Shown here piece by piece: positions 46,217 through 54,420 of a stretch of 64,000 bases of DNA; the stretch's first letter is position 1, and each line of letters opens with the position of its first letter. Both the position numbers and the translations under genes were made by a program. The notes below the pieces were generated by a model. The model did not search any database. It saw only the letters and a program-made list of their open reading frames with translations, and had not been told where the DNA came from. Origin of the DNA: VRUE01 sp044867645 (GTDB lineage Bacteria > Actinomycetota > Thermoleophilia > Solirubrobacterales > 70-9); assembly GCA_044867645.1 (NCBI GenBank), contig JBIOVI010000025.1:97006-161005 (forward strand). Reading direction: 5' to 3'.

Positions 46217-47038
46217 ATGGCGGGTGCGGTCGAAGAGCGTGAGCTTGTTCTGGACGGGGTCAAAGTGTTCTACCGGCGAATGCCAGGGGAGGGGACGCCG
46301 CTCGTCTACCTTCACGGCAACCCCACGCATGGCGAGGAAGCGCTTCCGCTGCTCGAGGCGAATGGCCCGGCAATCGCGATCGACATGCCCGGTTGGGGGC
46401 GGTCCGATCGGCCCGATCCGACGCGCTTCGACTATTCGATGTACGGGCTATCGGCGTTCCTCGAGCGCTGCCTGGACGAGCTCGGCGTCGGGCAGCGGAA
46501 GCTCGTCGTCCACGATTGGGGCGCCCTTGGCCTGATCGGGGCCCAGCGTCGGCCGCAGCTGGTCGAGAAGCTGGTCGTCGTCAACGCCGTGCCCTTGTTG
46601 CCCGGATATCGCTGGCACTGGGTGGCGCAGCTATGGCGGCGTCGGCCGATCGGCGAGATTCTCAACGCGACGACCACCAGGTCGTCTTTGGCGCTGCTGC
46701 TGCGGCAAGCCCGAGGCGATCGCCACAGCCCGATGCCAGCCGAGTTCGTCGACCTGATCTGGGACCACTGGGATCGGGGAACCCAGCGCGCCCTGCTGCA
46801 GCTCTATCGGCACGCCGACCCCGCCCGCCTCGCTGCGGCTGGGCGCGACCTCGGCCAGCTTGCCTGCCCGGCGCTGGTCCTCTGGGGTGACCGCGACATC
46901 TACCTTCCGACCAGATTCGGCGAGGCTTACGCTCGCGCCCTGCCCAACGCCGAGTTCAAAGCCATCGAGGGCGCCGGCCACTGGCCCTGGATCGACGACC
47001 GAAGGGTCATCGACCGCATCCTCAGCTTCATCGGTTAA
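46217..47038 (+). CDS. Alpha/beta hydrolase, haloalkane dehalogenase-like
   Basis: A 273-residue hydrolase. The oxyanion-hole motif YLHGNPTHGEE, the nucleophile elbow VHDWGALG with Asp in place of Ser (as in haloalkane dehalogenases and epoxide hydrolases), LVLWGDRDIYLP (acid) and GAGHWPWID (His) are visible. An Asp nucleophile suggests cleavage of C-halogen or epoxide bonds and not esters. TATGGT lies 8 nt before ATG 46217, a leaderless-type arrangement. The PAP2 gene follows after 21 bp. Confidence 0.87.
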   Translation: MAGAVEERELVLDGVKVFYRRMPGEGTPLVYLHGNPTHGEEALPLLEANGPAIAIDMPGWGRSDRPDPTRFDYSMYGLSAFLERCLDELGVGQRKLVVHDWGALGLIGAQRRPQLVEKLVVVNAVPLLPGYRWHWVAQLWRRRPIGEILNATTTRSSLALLLRQARGDRHSPMPAEFVDLIWDHWDRGTQRALLQLYRHADPARLAAAGRDLGQLACPALVLWGDRDIYLPTRFGEAYARALPNAEFKAIEGAGHWPWIDDRRVIDRILSFIG

Positions 47039-47047
47039 CGAGGCAAT

Positions 47048-47053
47048 TACAAT
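47048..47053 (+). promoter_or_regulatory. Putative -10 element, leaderless PAP2 gene
   Basis: TACAAT (5 of 6 to TATAAT) lies exactly 6 nt before ATG 47060, with no ribosome site between. It overlaps the gap after the hydrolase stop. Confidence 0.45.
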
Positions 47054-47059
47054 TGCGAG

Positions 47060-47839
47060 ATGTCTCGCGCCTTCGCCGCGCTCACCGCCAGGCTGCCCCA
47101 GGGCTGGGGCGATCTGGGCCGCCAGATCGGCCTGCTGCTCGTTGTCGACCTCGCCTACGAGACCGTGCGGGGGTTGGCCGACGGCCAGCGTGCCACTGCC
47201 TTTGCGCACGGTCAGCAGGTGATCGATATCGAGCGCGCAACGCACACTTTCTTCGAGCCGAGCCTGCAGGCCTTCTTTGTGCCGGCGGACTGGCTCGTCG
47301 ACTTCGCCAATCAGGTCTACATGAACAGCCAGTTCGCGGTCGTCCTCGGCTTCTTCTTCTGGCTCTACTTCTTCCGCAACGAGGCCTTCTACTTCGTCCG
47401 CAATATGTTCATGGTCTCGATGGGGCTGGCGCTGGTCGGCTACACCCTGTACCCCACTGCCCCGCCGCGGCTCTTTCCCGAGTACGGCTTCCTCGACACG
47501 ATCAATGACTTCTCCAACGTCAACCACGACTCGGCGCTGGTCAAGGTCTTCATCAATCCCTATGCGGCGGTGCCGAGCATGCATTGCGCGTTTGCGCTGA
47601 TGGTCGGCGTCAGCGCGGCGAAGCTGTCGCGGCACTGGTACACGCGCACTCTCTGGGCGCTGTGGCCGCTGCTGGTCGCCTGGGTCGTGATCGTCACCGG
47701 CAACCACTACTGGATCGATATCGGACTCGGTTGGATGGTCGCGGCGATCTCGGCGCTGGTCGCCAGCCGACTGCTCGCCAGAGCCAGGCCGGAGGCCTGG
47801 TCGTGGCGGGCCGGCTCCCCGCGCGAGGCCGAGGCTTAG
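47060..47839 (+). CDS. PAP2-family membrane phosphatase / inositol-lipid enzyme
   Basis: A 259-residue membrane protein with about six helices. The PAP2 phosphatase motifs are YPTAPPRLFPEYG (motif 1-like), PSMHCAFALM (motif 2 with PSxH) and GNHYWIDIGLGW (motif 3, His-x3-Asp). The group includes phosphatidylglycerophosphate and inositol-phosphoryl-ceramide-synthase-like enzymes. Next come a CDP-alcohol transferase and ino1, so a plausible job is removing phosphate from phosphatidylinositol phosphate or transferring the inositol head group. That is inference. Confidence 0.85.
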   Translation: MSRAFAALTARLPQGWGDLGRQIGLLLVVDLAYETVRGLADGQRATAFAHGQQVIDIERATHTFFEPSLQAFFVPADWLVDFANQVYMNSQFAVVLGFFFWLYFFRNEAFYFVRNMFMVSMGLALVGYTLYPTAPPRLFPEYGFLDTINDFSNVNHDSALVKVFINPYAAVPSMHCAFALMVGVSAAKLSRHWYTRTLWALWPLLVAWVVIVTGNHYWIDIGLGWMVAAISALVASRLLARARPEAWSWRAGSPREAEA

Positions 47840-47893
47840 CGCCGCGCGCCGCCGCCGCCTTTCCCGGCCCCAGGATCGACTAGCCTCACGCCA

Positions 47894-48559
47894 ATGGATT
47901 CGTCGGCCCCTCCCCGGGCGCCGGGCGGCCGTCGCAACGGTCGCCAGGCCCGCAACGGGCAAGAGCTTCGCGCCTATGCGCGGGACCGCCTGATCGAGTC
48001 GCGGCTGACCCCGAACGCGATCTCGGTCGCGGGGCTGATCGGCAACCTGGTTGCTGCCGCGTTGGTCACCCAGCGGCTCTTCTTCCTCGCCGGCGTCGCC
48101 TTCATCCTCGGCTCGGTGATGGACACGCTCGACGGGCGCTACTCGCGGATGTCCGGCAAGGGGACGCTGTTCGGTGCTTTCCTCGACTCGACCTTGGACA
48201 GGATCGAGGAGGGGATCGTGCTAGCCGCGGTCGCTGGCTACTTCGCCGCCAGCGGCGATGACTTCGCAGCCGCGATGTGCGTGATCGCGGTGCTTGGCTC
48301 GCTGATGGTCTCCTACACGCGGGCTCGCGCCGAGGCGCTTGGGGTCGAGTGCAAGGTGGGGTTGGCGACGCGGCCCGTCAGGGTAGTCATACTCTCCATC
48401 GGCTTGGTCTTCGCCAAGGGCGCCGGGCTCGGGGATTTCGAGTTACTGGCGCCGGCGGTCTATCTGATCGCGGCGCTGACCACGATCACCGCGATACAGC
48501 GCGTATGGCATGTCCGAAACCAGTTGTCAAGCGAGGCCAGCGGGTCCCCTGGGCTGTAA
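47894..48559 (+). CDS. CDP-alcohol phosphatidyltransferase, probable phosphatidylinositol-phosphate synthase
   Basis: A 221-residue integral membrane enzyme. The catalytic motif D77-x2-D80-G81-x3-R85-x8-G94-x3-D98-x3-D102 is complete (MDTLDGRYSRMSGKGTLFG...), though the usual Ala before Arg is Ser. About six hydrophobic segments follow. Placement directly before ino1, with PAP2 in front, points to joining inositol-phosphate to CDP-diacylglycerol (the actinobacterial route to phosphatidylinositol). TAGCCT lies 7 nt before ATG 47894. The 30 N-terminal residues are basic and disordered. Confidence 0.88.
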   Translation: MDSSAPPRAPGGRRNGRQARNGQELRAYARDRLIESRLTPNAISVAGLIGNLVAAALVTQRLFFLAGVAFILGSVMDTLDGRYSRMSGKGTLFGAFLDSTLDRIEEGIVLAAVAGYFAASGDDFAAAMCVIAVLGSLMVSYTRARAEALGVECKVGLATRPVRVVILSIGLVFAKGAGLGDFELLAPAVYLIAALTTITAIQRVWHVRNQLSSEASGSPGL

Positions 48560-48620
48560 CCGGAGGGGAGCCGGGGTGTGCTTTGCCAGCTAGCCCAGAC
48601 GAGGAAGGACTTCGAACTTC

Positions 48621-49802
48621 ATGAGTGAGACCAACGGAGCGAGCGGCAACGGTGCCGCCCACGCGGACGACAAGGTCCGCGTCGCGATAGTCGGCGTCGG
48701 CAACTGCGCCAACTCCTTCATCCAGGGAGTCCAGTACTACAAGGACGCCGATCCCACCGAGGAAGTCCCCGGCTTGATGCACGTCGACCTGGGCGGGTAC
48801 CACGTCCGCGACGTCGAGTTCGTCGCCGCCTTCGACATCGACTCCGAGAAGGTAGGCAAAGACCTCGGCGAGGCGATCTGGTCGGGGCAGAACGACACGA
48901 TCAAGTTCGCCGACGTGCCGGAGCTGGGGGTCAAGGTCGAGCGGGGGATGACTCACGACGGGCTCGGCAAGTACCTGAAAGAGAAGATCGTCAAAGCGCC
49001 GGGTGAGACCGCCGACATCGTCGGCATCCTCAAGGAGACCAAGGCCGACGTGCTGGTCTGCTACCTGCCGGTCGGCTCCGAGGACGCGACCAAGTGGTAC
49101 GTCGAGCAGGCGCTGAAGGCGGGGGTCGGCTTTGTCAACTGCCTACCGGTCTTCATTGCCCGCGAGGACTACTGGGACAAGCGCTTCAAAGAGGCCGGCC
49201 TGCCGATCATCGGCGACGACATCAAGTCTCAGGTCGGCGCGACGATCGTCCACCGTCAGCTCGCCCGGCTATTCCACGACCGCGGCGTACGGGTCGAGCG
49301 GACCTCGCAGCTGAACGTCGGCGGCAACATGGACTTCTACAACATGCTCGAGCGCGAGCGGCTCGACTCGAAGAAGATCTCGAAGACCAACGCGGTCACC
49401 TCGATCATGGGCCACGAGCTGCCCGAGGAGGACGTTCACGTCGGCCCTTCCGACTACGTCCCCTGGTTGACCGACCGCAAGTGGGCGCACATCCGGCTTG
49501 AGGGCAAATCGTTCGGCGACGTGCCGCTCAACCTCGAGCTGAAGCTCGAGGTCTGGGACTCTCCCAACTCGGCCGGAGTCGTGATCGACGCGGTGCGGAT
49601 CCTCAAGCTGGCGCTCAACAACGGCATCGCCGGCCAGCTCGACGGGCCCTCCAGCTACCTGATGAAGTCGCCGCACAGCCAGCGGCCCGACGACGAGGCG
49701 CGGGAGCAAACCGAGGAGTTCATCGCGACCTACGCGCGTGGCAAGGCGCCGGTGAGCGGCGCCGCGAAGGTCCAGCCGGCCGGGACCAAGACCGAGGCGT
49801 AG
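48621..49802 (+). CDS. ino1: Inositol-3-phosphate synthase
   Basis: A 393-residue NAD-dependent cyclase making myo-inositol-3-phosphate from glucose-6-phosphate. It has RVAIVGVGNCANSFIQGV (NAD fold, about 19-36), VCYLPVGSED, NCLPVFIA, GDDIKSQVGATIVHR, QLNVGGNMDFYNM and GPSDYVPWL, as in actinobacterial/archaeal Ino1. GAGGAAGG before ATG 48621 is a good ribosome site. It supplies head groups for inositol lipids and, in many actinobacteria, for mycothiol. An intrinsic terminator follows 3 bp after the stop. Confidence 0.96.
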   Translation: MSETNGASGNGAAHADDKVRVAIVGVGNCANSFIQGVQYYKDADPTEEVPGLMHVDLGGYHVRDVEFVAAFDIDSEKVGKDLGEAIWSGQNDTIKFADVPELGVKVERGMTHDGLGKYLKEKIVKAPGETADIVGILKETKADVLVCYLPVGSEDATKWYVEQALKAGVGFVNCLPVFIAREDYWDKRFKEAGLPIIGDDIKSQVGATIVHRQLARLFHDRGVRVERTSQLNVGGNMDFYNMLERERLDSKKISKTNAVTSIMGHELPEEDVHVGPSDYVPWLTDRKWAHIRLEGKSFGDVPLNLELKLEVWDSPNSAGVVIDAVRILKLALNNGIAGQLDGPSSYLMKSPHSQRPDDEAREQTEEFIATYARGKAPVSGAAKVQPAGTKTEA

Positions 49803-49805
49803 CCG

Positions 49806-49828
49806 GAGCCCGCGGCGCGGGCTCTTAT
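49806..49828 (+). terminator. Intrinsic terminator downstream of ino1
   Basis: GAGCCCGC (49806-49813), GGC loop, GCGGGCTC (49817-49824), then TTAT. It separates ino1 from the GT4-PHP gene that begins 12 bp later. Confidence 0.8.
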
Positions 49829-49839
49829 GCTGATTCTCT

Positions 49840-51117
49840 GTGCCGGCCGCGCCGCTCTCGATAGCCCAGGTCACGCCCCACCGGCGGAGCACCCGCAACC
49901 AGGTCAACGAGTTCGTCTGGAGGGTCTCCGAGGAGCTGGAGCAGCGCGGCCATGAGGTGCTTACCGTTGCCGCCGGGGACTCGGTCAAGCGACTGCTGGC
50001 CGCCAACTCGCTGGACATCGTCCACGTCCATGAGCCGTTTGCGCCGAGCGTCTCCTCGGCGGCGCTGCGGCACTCCTTCTCGCTCAACGTCGCCACCTTT
50101 CATAAACCGCAGGAGCGGGTCCTCTCGACTCAGGTTGCGCGGCCGCTGGTCGAGCTCTTCTTCGGTCGCCTCGACGCGAGAACGGTCGTCTCGCCGGCGA
50201 CCGCGGATCTGCTGGAGCGCTACTTCCCGGGCCCCTACGAGCTGGTCGAGCCGGGTGGGGAAGAGCGCGATTGGGCCGAGGTCGCGGAGGAGTTCGAAAC
50301 GATCTACCGCCGTCTCGTCGCCAGGCGCCACGACCCGGCCGGCAACCCTGAGGTGCGCCGCCGGATCGCCGACCGGCCGTTGATCGAGGTCGACCTGCAC
50401 ATGCACACCGACCACTCGACGGATTGCGCGACGCCGGTCGAGGTGCTGCTGGAGACCGCCCGCGACCGTGGCCTGGGGGCGATCGCGATCACCGACCACA
50501 ACGAGGTCTCCGGGGCGCTGGAGGCGCGGCGGATCGCGGCGGAGATGGGCGGCATCGAGGTGATCGTCGCCGAGGAGGTGAAGACCGCCGAGCAGGGCGA
50601 GGTGATCGGTCTTTTCCTCGAGGAGAAGATCCCGCGTGGGATGACGATGGCGGAGACGATCGCCGAGATTCGCCGCCAGGGCGGTCTTGTCTACGTCCCG
50701 CACCCGTTCGACCGCTTCCACTCGGTGCCCGACTACGAGCACCTGCTCGACATCGTCGAGGAGATCGACATCCTCGAGGTCTTCAACCCGCGGGTTGCGC
50801 TGACCGCCTTCAACGAGGAGGCCGAGCGCTTCGCTCGCAAGTACCGGATCGTCCCCGGGGCCGGCTCGGACAGCCACGTCGCCCAGGGACTCGGCAGCGT
50901 GCGGGTGCGGATCCACGAGTTCGAAGGGCCCGAGGAGTTCCTCGAGGCGATGCGCGACGCCGACATCACCCGCAAGCACAAGAACCTCGTCTACGTGCAG
51001 GCCCTGAAGCTGCTGCAGACGACCGGGCGGCCGAAGGCGGCAAAGCGCAGCGTGCCCGATGCCAAACCGGTGCGCGGTGGGCGTCCACGCAAGCGGCGCT
51101 CGGCGAGCAAGAGCTGA
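49840..51117 (+). CDS. Truncated GT4 glycosyltransferase domain fused to PHP phosphoesterase
   Basis: A 425-residue fusion. Residues 1-160 resemble the acceptor-binding half of a GT-B family 4 glycosyltransferase (VTPHRRSTRNQVNEFVWRVSEELEQRGH; LDIVHVHEPFAPS; ATFHKPQ), ending in a WAEVAEEFETIYRRL helix like the last GT4 helix. The donor-sugar domain between them is missing. Residues 180-375 are a PHP metallophosphoesterase with ligands DLHMHTD (H187, H189, D191), TDH (219-220), E245, H288 and GSDSH (D344, H346). A basic tail follows. GTG 49840 (TATGCT 8 nt upstream). Position after ino1 suggests action on an inositol- or sugar-phosphate; inference only. Confidence 0.82.
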   Translation: MPAAPLSIAQVTPHRRSTRNQVNEFVWRVSEELEQRGHEVLTVAAGDSVKRLLAANSLDIVHVHEPFAPSVSSAALRHSFSLNVATFHKPQERVLSTQVARPLVELFFGRLDARTVVSPATADLLERYFPGPYELVEPGGEERDWAEVAEEFETIYRRLVARRHDPAGNPEVRRRIADRPLIEVDLHMHTDHSTDCATPVEVLLETARDRGLGAIAITDHNEVSGALEARRIAAEMGGIEVIVAEEVKTAEQGEVIGLFLEEKIPRGMTMAETIAEIRRQGGLVYVPHPFDRFHSVPDYEHLLDIVEEIDILEVFNPRVALTAFNEEAERFARKYRIVPGAGSDSHVAQGLGSVRVRIHEFEGPEEFLEAMRDADITRKHKNLVYVQALKLLQTTGRPKAAKRSVPDAKPVRGGRPRKRRSASKS

Positions 51118-51779
51118 TGCAGGCGAGCCGCGCGAAAGGAGCCGCGCCCGGCCCGTCAAAGAAATCGCCGAACGTGCCAGCGACCGACGACGAGATAAGA
51201 GAGAAGTACCTGGAGCGAGCGATCCGCGAGCTCAACCAGCTCACCCACGAGCTGCAGGAGTGTCCGCACTGCCCGCGCGGCAAACTGATGCCGGTCCTCG
51301 GCTCCGGCCACCCCCAGGCCGACGTCTTCATGGTCAAGCACGCCCCCGGGGTCGCCGAGATCGAAGAGGGAGTCGCCTTCTACGGCCGACCGGGCAACGC
51401 GTTGATGAAAAGCTTCAAACGGCTGGGGATCGATCCGCTGGTCGTCTACGGCACCCTCTGCGTCAAGTGCCCGATCGCCGAGCCCGACCTTGCCGCCGAG
51501 GAGTGCGTGCGGCGCCTGGTCGAGGAGCTGGCGATCGTGCAGCCGAAAATCGTCGTCGTGATGGGTGAGCCGGCGCTGCGCGTCATCAACGGCCTCGAGA
51601 TGCCGCTCGCCCGCCAGCTGGAGCCGCGCGAGGGTGAGGTCCAGGCCTTCACCCCGACCGTCGACGCCCTCTACACCCCCGACATCGACGACTCGCTCGA
51701 CGAAGAGGACGCCAAGCAGCGCTTTTGGCGCTCGTTCAAGGTGCTCGGCGAGTGGTACGAGGATTTGCCGCCGTACTAG
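51117..51779 (+). CDS. Uracil-DNA-glycosylase-superfamily protein (family 4/5-like, divergent)
   Basis: A 220-residue protein. It has CPHCPRGKLMPVLGSG (Cys49, Cys52), KHAPGVAEIEEGVAFYGRPGNAL in place of the family-4 GEAPGxxEDxxGxPFVG motif, YGTLCVKCP (Cys115, Cys118), Cys130 and VVVMGEPAL near the C-terminal loop. Cys spacing fits a 4Fe-4S cluster, but the catalytic loop deviates (KHAPG for GEAPG), so base specificity or activity may differ. The start overlaps the upstream stop (TGATG). The 3' end overlaps the convergent LLM gene by 44 bp. Confidence 0.8.
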   Translation: MQASRAKGAAPGPSKKSPNVPATDDEIREKYLERAIRELNQLTHELQECPHCPRGKLMPVLGSGHPQADVFMVKHAPGVAEIEEGVAFYGRPGNALMKSFKRLGIDPLVVYGTLCVKCPIAEPDLAAEECVRRLVEELAIVQPKIVVVMGEPALRVINGLEMPLARQLEPREGEVQAFTPTVDALYTPDIDDSLDEEDAKQRFWRSFKVLGEWYEDLPPY

Positions 51780-52557
51780 GGAGGGGCGCCGCAGCAGCAG
51801 CGACGCTGGTCATCGCGTCGACATTTGCCGACGCCAGCCCCCGAACGACCACTGTGTCCAGAGCGGTGTAGGAGGCTAGGAGCTTTTGGGCCAGGTCGCC
51901 GTCCGCGGCGGCTACGCCGACCGTTCCCTCGGGCTCGCCGAGGCGGGCGAAGTGGTTTCGGTAGCCGTCGTGGAGGTCGCGGTAGAACGACTCCTCCTTG
52001 GCGAGGCGGTCGGCGGCATCCTCGCCGATGGCGGTGCGGACGTAGCCGAAGACCGGCGGGCACTCGCGGCCGGCCTCGCGGGCGCCGGCCTCGACCTGAA
52101 GGCGGGCGCGGGCGGCGAACTCGGGGGTCATCCAGTTGAAGAAGGCGCCGTCGAACTCGGCACCGGCCAAGGCGCACATCTTCGGGCCCATCGCCGCGAG
52201 CACTAAGCGCACGCCGGGAAGTTGCTCGCGCAGCTCCGGCAGCGACTCGCGCATCCGCGTCAGCGGCTTCTCGGAAAAGCCAGCGCCGACTCCCAGCCAG
52301 AGCTTCGCCGGGTCGAGGCCGAGCCGCTCGACGTCGGTGGCGATCTCTTGCGGCGGCGTACGGTCGAGGGCGATCACCGCGACGCCGAGGTCGACCCCCG
52401 GCGCAGCCACGGCGAACTCGGCGAGCGTCTCCAGCCCCTTGGCGCCGGGGTGGTCGTTCGACCAGACCGAGTCGTAGCCGAGCTCCGCGCAGCGGGCGGC
52501 CAGCGGCTGCGCCACCTCCGGGTCGAGCCCCGCCGCGACTCCGAATCCTCTGCTCAC
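51736..52557 (-). CDS. LLM-class oxidoreductase (probable F420- or flavin-dependent)
   Basis: A 273-residue luciferase-like TIM-barrel protein: GLDPEVAQPLAARCAELGYDSVWSNDH at the N-terminus, LGVAVIALDRTPPQEIATDVERL, and LWLGVGAGFSEKPLTRMRE with the cofactor-contacting 'GxGAG' loop. It resembles the F420-dependent reductase branch common in actinobacteria. The substrate is unknown. GTG 52557 directly follows the RlmD stop (TGA) with a 4-bp overlap, so it is coupled. The last 44 bp overlap the UDG gene; this C-terminus (AAAAPLPSTAANPRTTRRAP) is low-complexity and may be a recent extension. Confidence 0.85.
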   Translation of the reverse strand: MSRGFGVAAGLDPEVAQPLAARCAELGYDSVWSNDHPGAKGLETLAEFAVAAPGVDLGVAVIALDRTPPQEIATDVERLGLDPAKLWLGVGAGFSEKPLTRMRESLPELREQLPGVRLVLAAMGPKMCALAGAEFDGAFFNWMTPEFAARARLQVEAGAREAGRECPPVFGYVRTAIGEDAADRLAKEESFYRDLHDGYRNHFARLGEPEGTVGVAAADGDLAQKLLASYTALDTVVVRGLASANVDAMTSVAAAAAPLPSTAANPRTTRRAP

Positions 52558-53891
52558 GCCTTCTCCAGAAGGGCGACGCACTCGATGTGGGGGGTCTGGG
52601 GGAACATGTCCACCGGCCTCACGCGGCGCAGCCTATAGCCCGCCTCGACCAGTTGCGCCGCGTTCGGCGCGAGCGTGGTCGGGTTGCAGGAGACGTAGAC
52701 GATCCGCTTCGCTTCGCACTCGATCACCCGCCGCACGATCTTCTTCGAGAGGCCGGGACGGGGCGGGTCGAGCAGGACCACATCCGGCTTGCCCGCCTCC
52801 TCCAGCAGAGGCCGAACCCCGGTGCGGGCGCTGCCGGCCATGAAGCGCGCATTGGCGATGCCGTTGCGCTCCGCGTTGCGCTCGGCGTCGGCGATCGCCT
52901 CGGGGACGATCTCCAACCCCCATATCTCGCCGGCTTTGGCCGCCATGGTCAGGCCGATCGTGCCGATCCCGCAGTAGAGGTCGAAGACCCGCTCGCCGCC
53001 GCTCAGCCCCGCGTACTCCGCCGCGACCGCGTAGAGCCGCTCGGCCATCTCGGTGTTGGTCTGGAAGAAGGCGTTGTAGGACATCTCGAACTCGAGCCCG
53101 CAGAGTTCCTCGCGCAGCAGCTCCTCGCCGAGCACGCCTGTCGGTCCCTCGCTGCTGCTCGAGCCGGAGTCGACGACGGTGTGCAGGTCGACGGGGGGCT
53201 TGGGGAAGCGCGCCGGTGTGGTGACCAGGCGGGTCTGGATCTGGCCGCTGCGCCGGCCCTCGCGGACGACGAGGTTGCATAGAACCCCCCTTTCCGCGCG
53301 CCGCTCGTAGGGGGCGACCGATTCCTCGCGAGCCCATTCGCGCACCTCGTTGCGCGCCGCGTTGCCGCGCTCGGAGGCGAGCAGGCAATCGTCGATGCCG
53401 ACGATCAGGTCCCAGCGGCCGGGGGCGTGGAAACCGAGGACGGTCTCGCCCTCCTGCGCGCCGAAGGAGTATTCGAGCTTGTTGCGGTAGCGCCACTGCT
53501 CGACGGCAGGCTCGATTTCCTCCAGCTCGAAGTCATCGAGGCCGCCGATTCGTCGCAGCGCCTCGTCGACCTGATCTCGCTTGTGGACGAGCTGGCGCTC
53601 GTAGGCAAGACCCTGCCACGACGCGCCCGGGCAGGGCTCGCCTTCGTGCAGGCAACGATCGGCAACGCGGTCGGCGCCGCCCCGCAGCAACTCGACCGCG
53701 CGCGCCTCGGCGAACCGGCTCTTCGCCTTGGTGATTTCGGCCTGCACCCGGTCGCCGGGAAGGCCACCGGTTACGAAGACGACGTAGCCGTCGCTGCGAG
53801 CGACGCCCCGTCCGCCGAAGGCGAGCGAGTCGATCTCGACCTCGAGCAGCTCTCCGCGCCGCGGACGCGTCGCCGTTTCGCCCGCGGTCAT
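52554..53891 (-). CDS. RNA m5U methyltransferase (RlmD/TrmA family)
   Basis: A 445-residue SAM-dependent methyltransferase. The N-terminal TRAM domain (about 12-70, LEVEIDSLAFGGRGVARSDGYVVFV) is followed by a Cys-containing segment (CLHEGEPCPGASWQGLAYERQ) related to the RlmD 4Fe-4S region but with only two to three Cys. The catalytic part has FFQTNTEMAERLY, VFDLYCGIGTIGL (SAM), LDPPRPGL and YVSCNPTTLA (nucleophile Cys). It likely methylates 23S or tRNA uridine; which one is unclear. It is coupled to the LLM gene. Confidence 0.9.
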   Translation of the reverse strand: MTAGETATRPRRGELLEVEIDSLAFGGRGVARSDGYVVFVTGGLPGDRVQAEITKAKSRFAEARAVELLRGGADRVADRCLHEGEPCPGASWQGLAYERQLVHKRDQVDEALRRIGGLDDFELEEIEPAVEQWRYRNKLEYSFGAQEGETVLGFHAPGRWDLIVGIDDCLLASERGNAARNEVREWAREESVAPYERRAERGVLCNLVVREGRRSGQIQTRLVTTPARFPKPPVDLHTVVDSGSSSSEGPTGVLGEELLREELCGLEFEMSYNAFFQTNTEMAERLYAVAAEYAGLSGGERVFDLYCGIGTIGLTMAAKAGEIWGLEIVPEAIADAERNAERNGIANARFMAGSARTGVRPLLEEAGKPDVVLLDPPRPGLSKKIVRRVIECEAKRIVYVSCNPTTLAPNAAQLVEAGYRLRRVRPVDMFPQTPHIECVALLEKA

Positions 53892-53923
53892 TTCCGCTCT
53901 GACCTCGCGGGGCAGGGCACCGG

Positions 53924-54373
53924 TTAACCGAGTTTCTTGCGCGCCCGCTGTGCTGCCTGGGTCGCCTGTTTGCGAACCGGGGCAGTTCGCCCACCGACCT
54001 CTTTGCGGGCCTGTTTGACCAGCCGTTCCAGCTCCTTCAGCAGGCCGTCGGTCTGCCGGCGACCGCGCTTGATCAGGTCGGAGACCATCCTTTCGGCGTC
54101 GCCACGGGTCATCCGACCGCGCTTCACGGCGTCGTCGACGACCTCCTGGAGGCGGTCGCGGCTAAGGGTGACGCTGTGTTCAAGGCTTTCCCGGAACTGC
54201 TCGACGCTCTTGTCGAGGCCCGTGGTGCGGCTGCTTCCCGAGGATTTTTTCGCCGCTTTCGCTTTGGCTTTCGCTTTTTTCGCGGCGGGTTTGCGGGCTG
54301 ACGCTTTTTTGGCGCGCGTCCCGGCTTTCGCTTTTTTCGCCGCTTTGCCGGATGACTCTTTTTTCGCCGCCAT
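53924..54373 (-). CDS. Lys/Ala-rich histone-like protein with phasin-like helical domain
   Basis: A 149-residue protein. Residues 1-48 are built of AKKAK, KAAKK and RKPAAKK repeats like histone H1 or mycobacterial HupB tails, strongly basic. Residues 50-149 form amphipathic helices (KSVEQFRESLEHSVTLSRDRLQEVVDDAV) of the type seen in phasin PhaF/PhaI and related polyester-granule proteins. DNA binding is probable from the tail. The helical part may self-associate. Hairpin 54421-54445 lies upstream, beyond the start. Confidence 0.8.
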   Translation of the reverse strand: MAAKKESSGKAAKKAKAGTRAKKASARKPAAKKAKAKAKAAKKSSGSSRTTGLDKSVEQFRESLEHSVTLSRDRLQEVVDDAVKRGRMTRGDAERMVSDLIKRGRRQTDGLLKELERLVKQARKEVGGRTAPVRKQATQAAQRARKKLG

Positions 54374-54420
54374 TACCGGTTGTCTCCTATCTCGCGTTTG
54401 GACTGGAAGTCGAACTCTCG

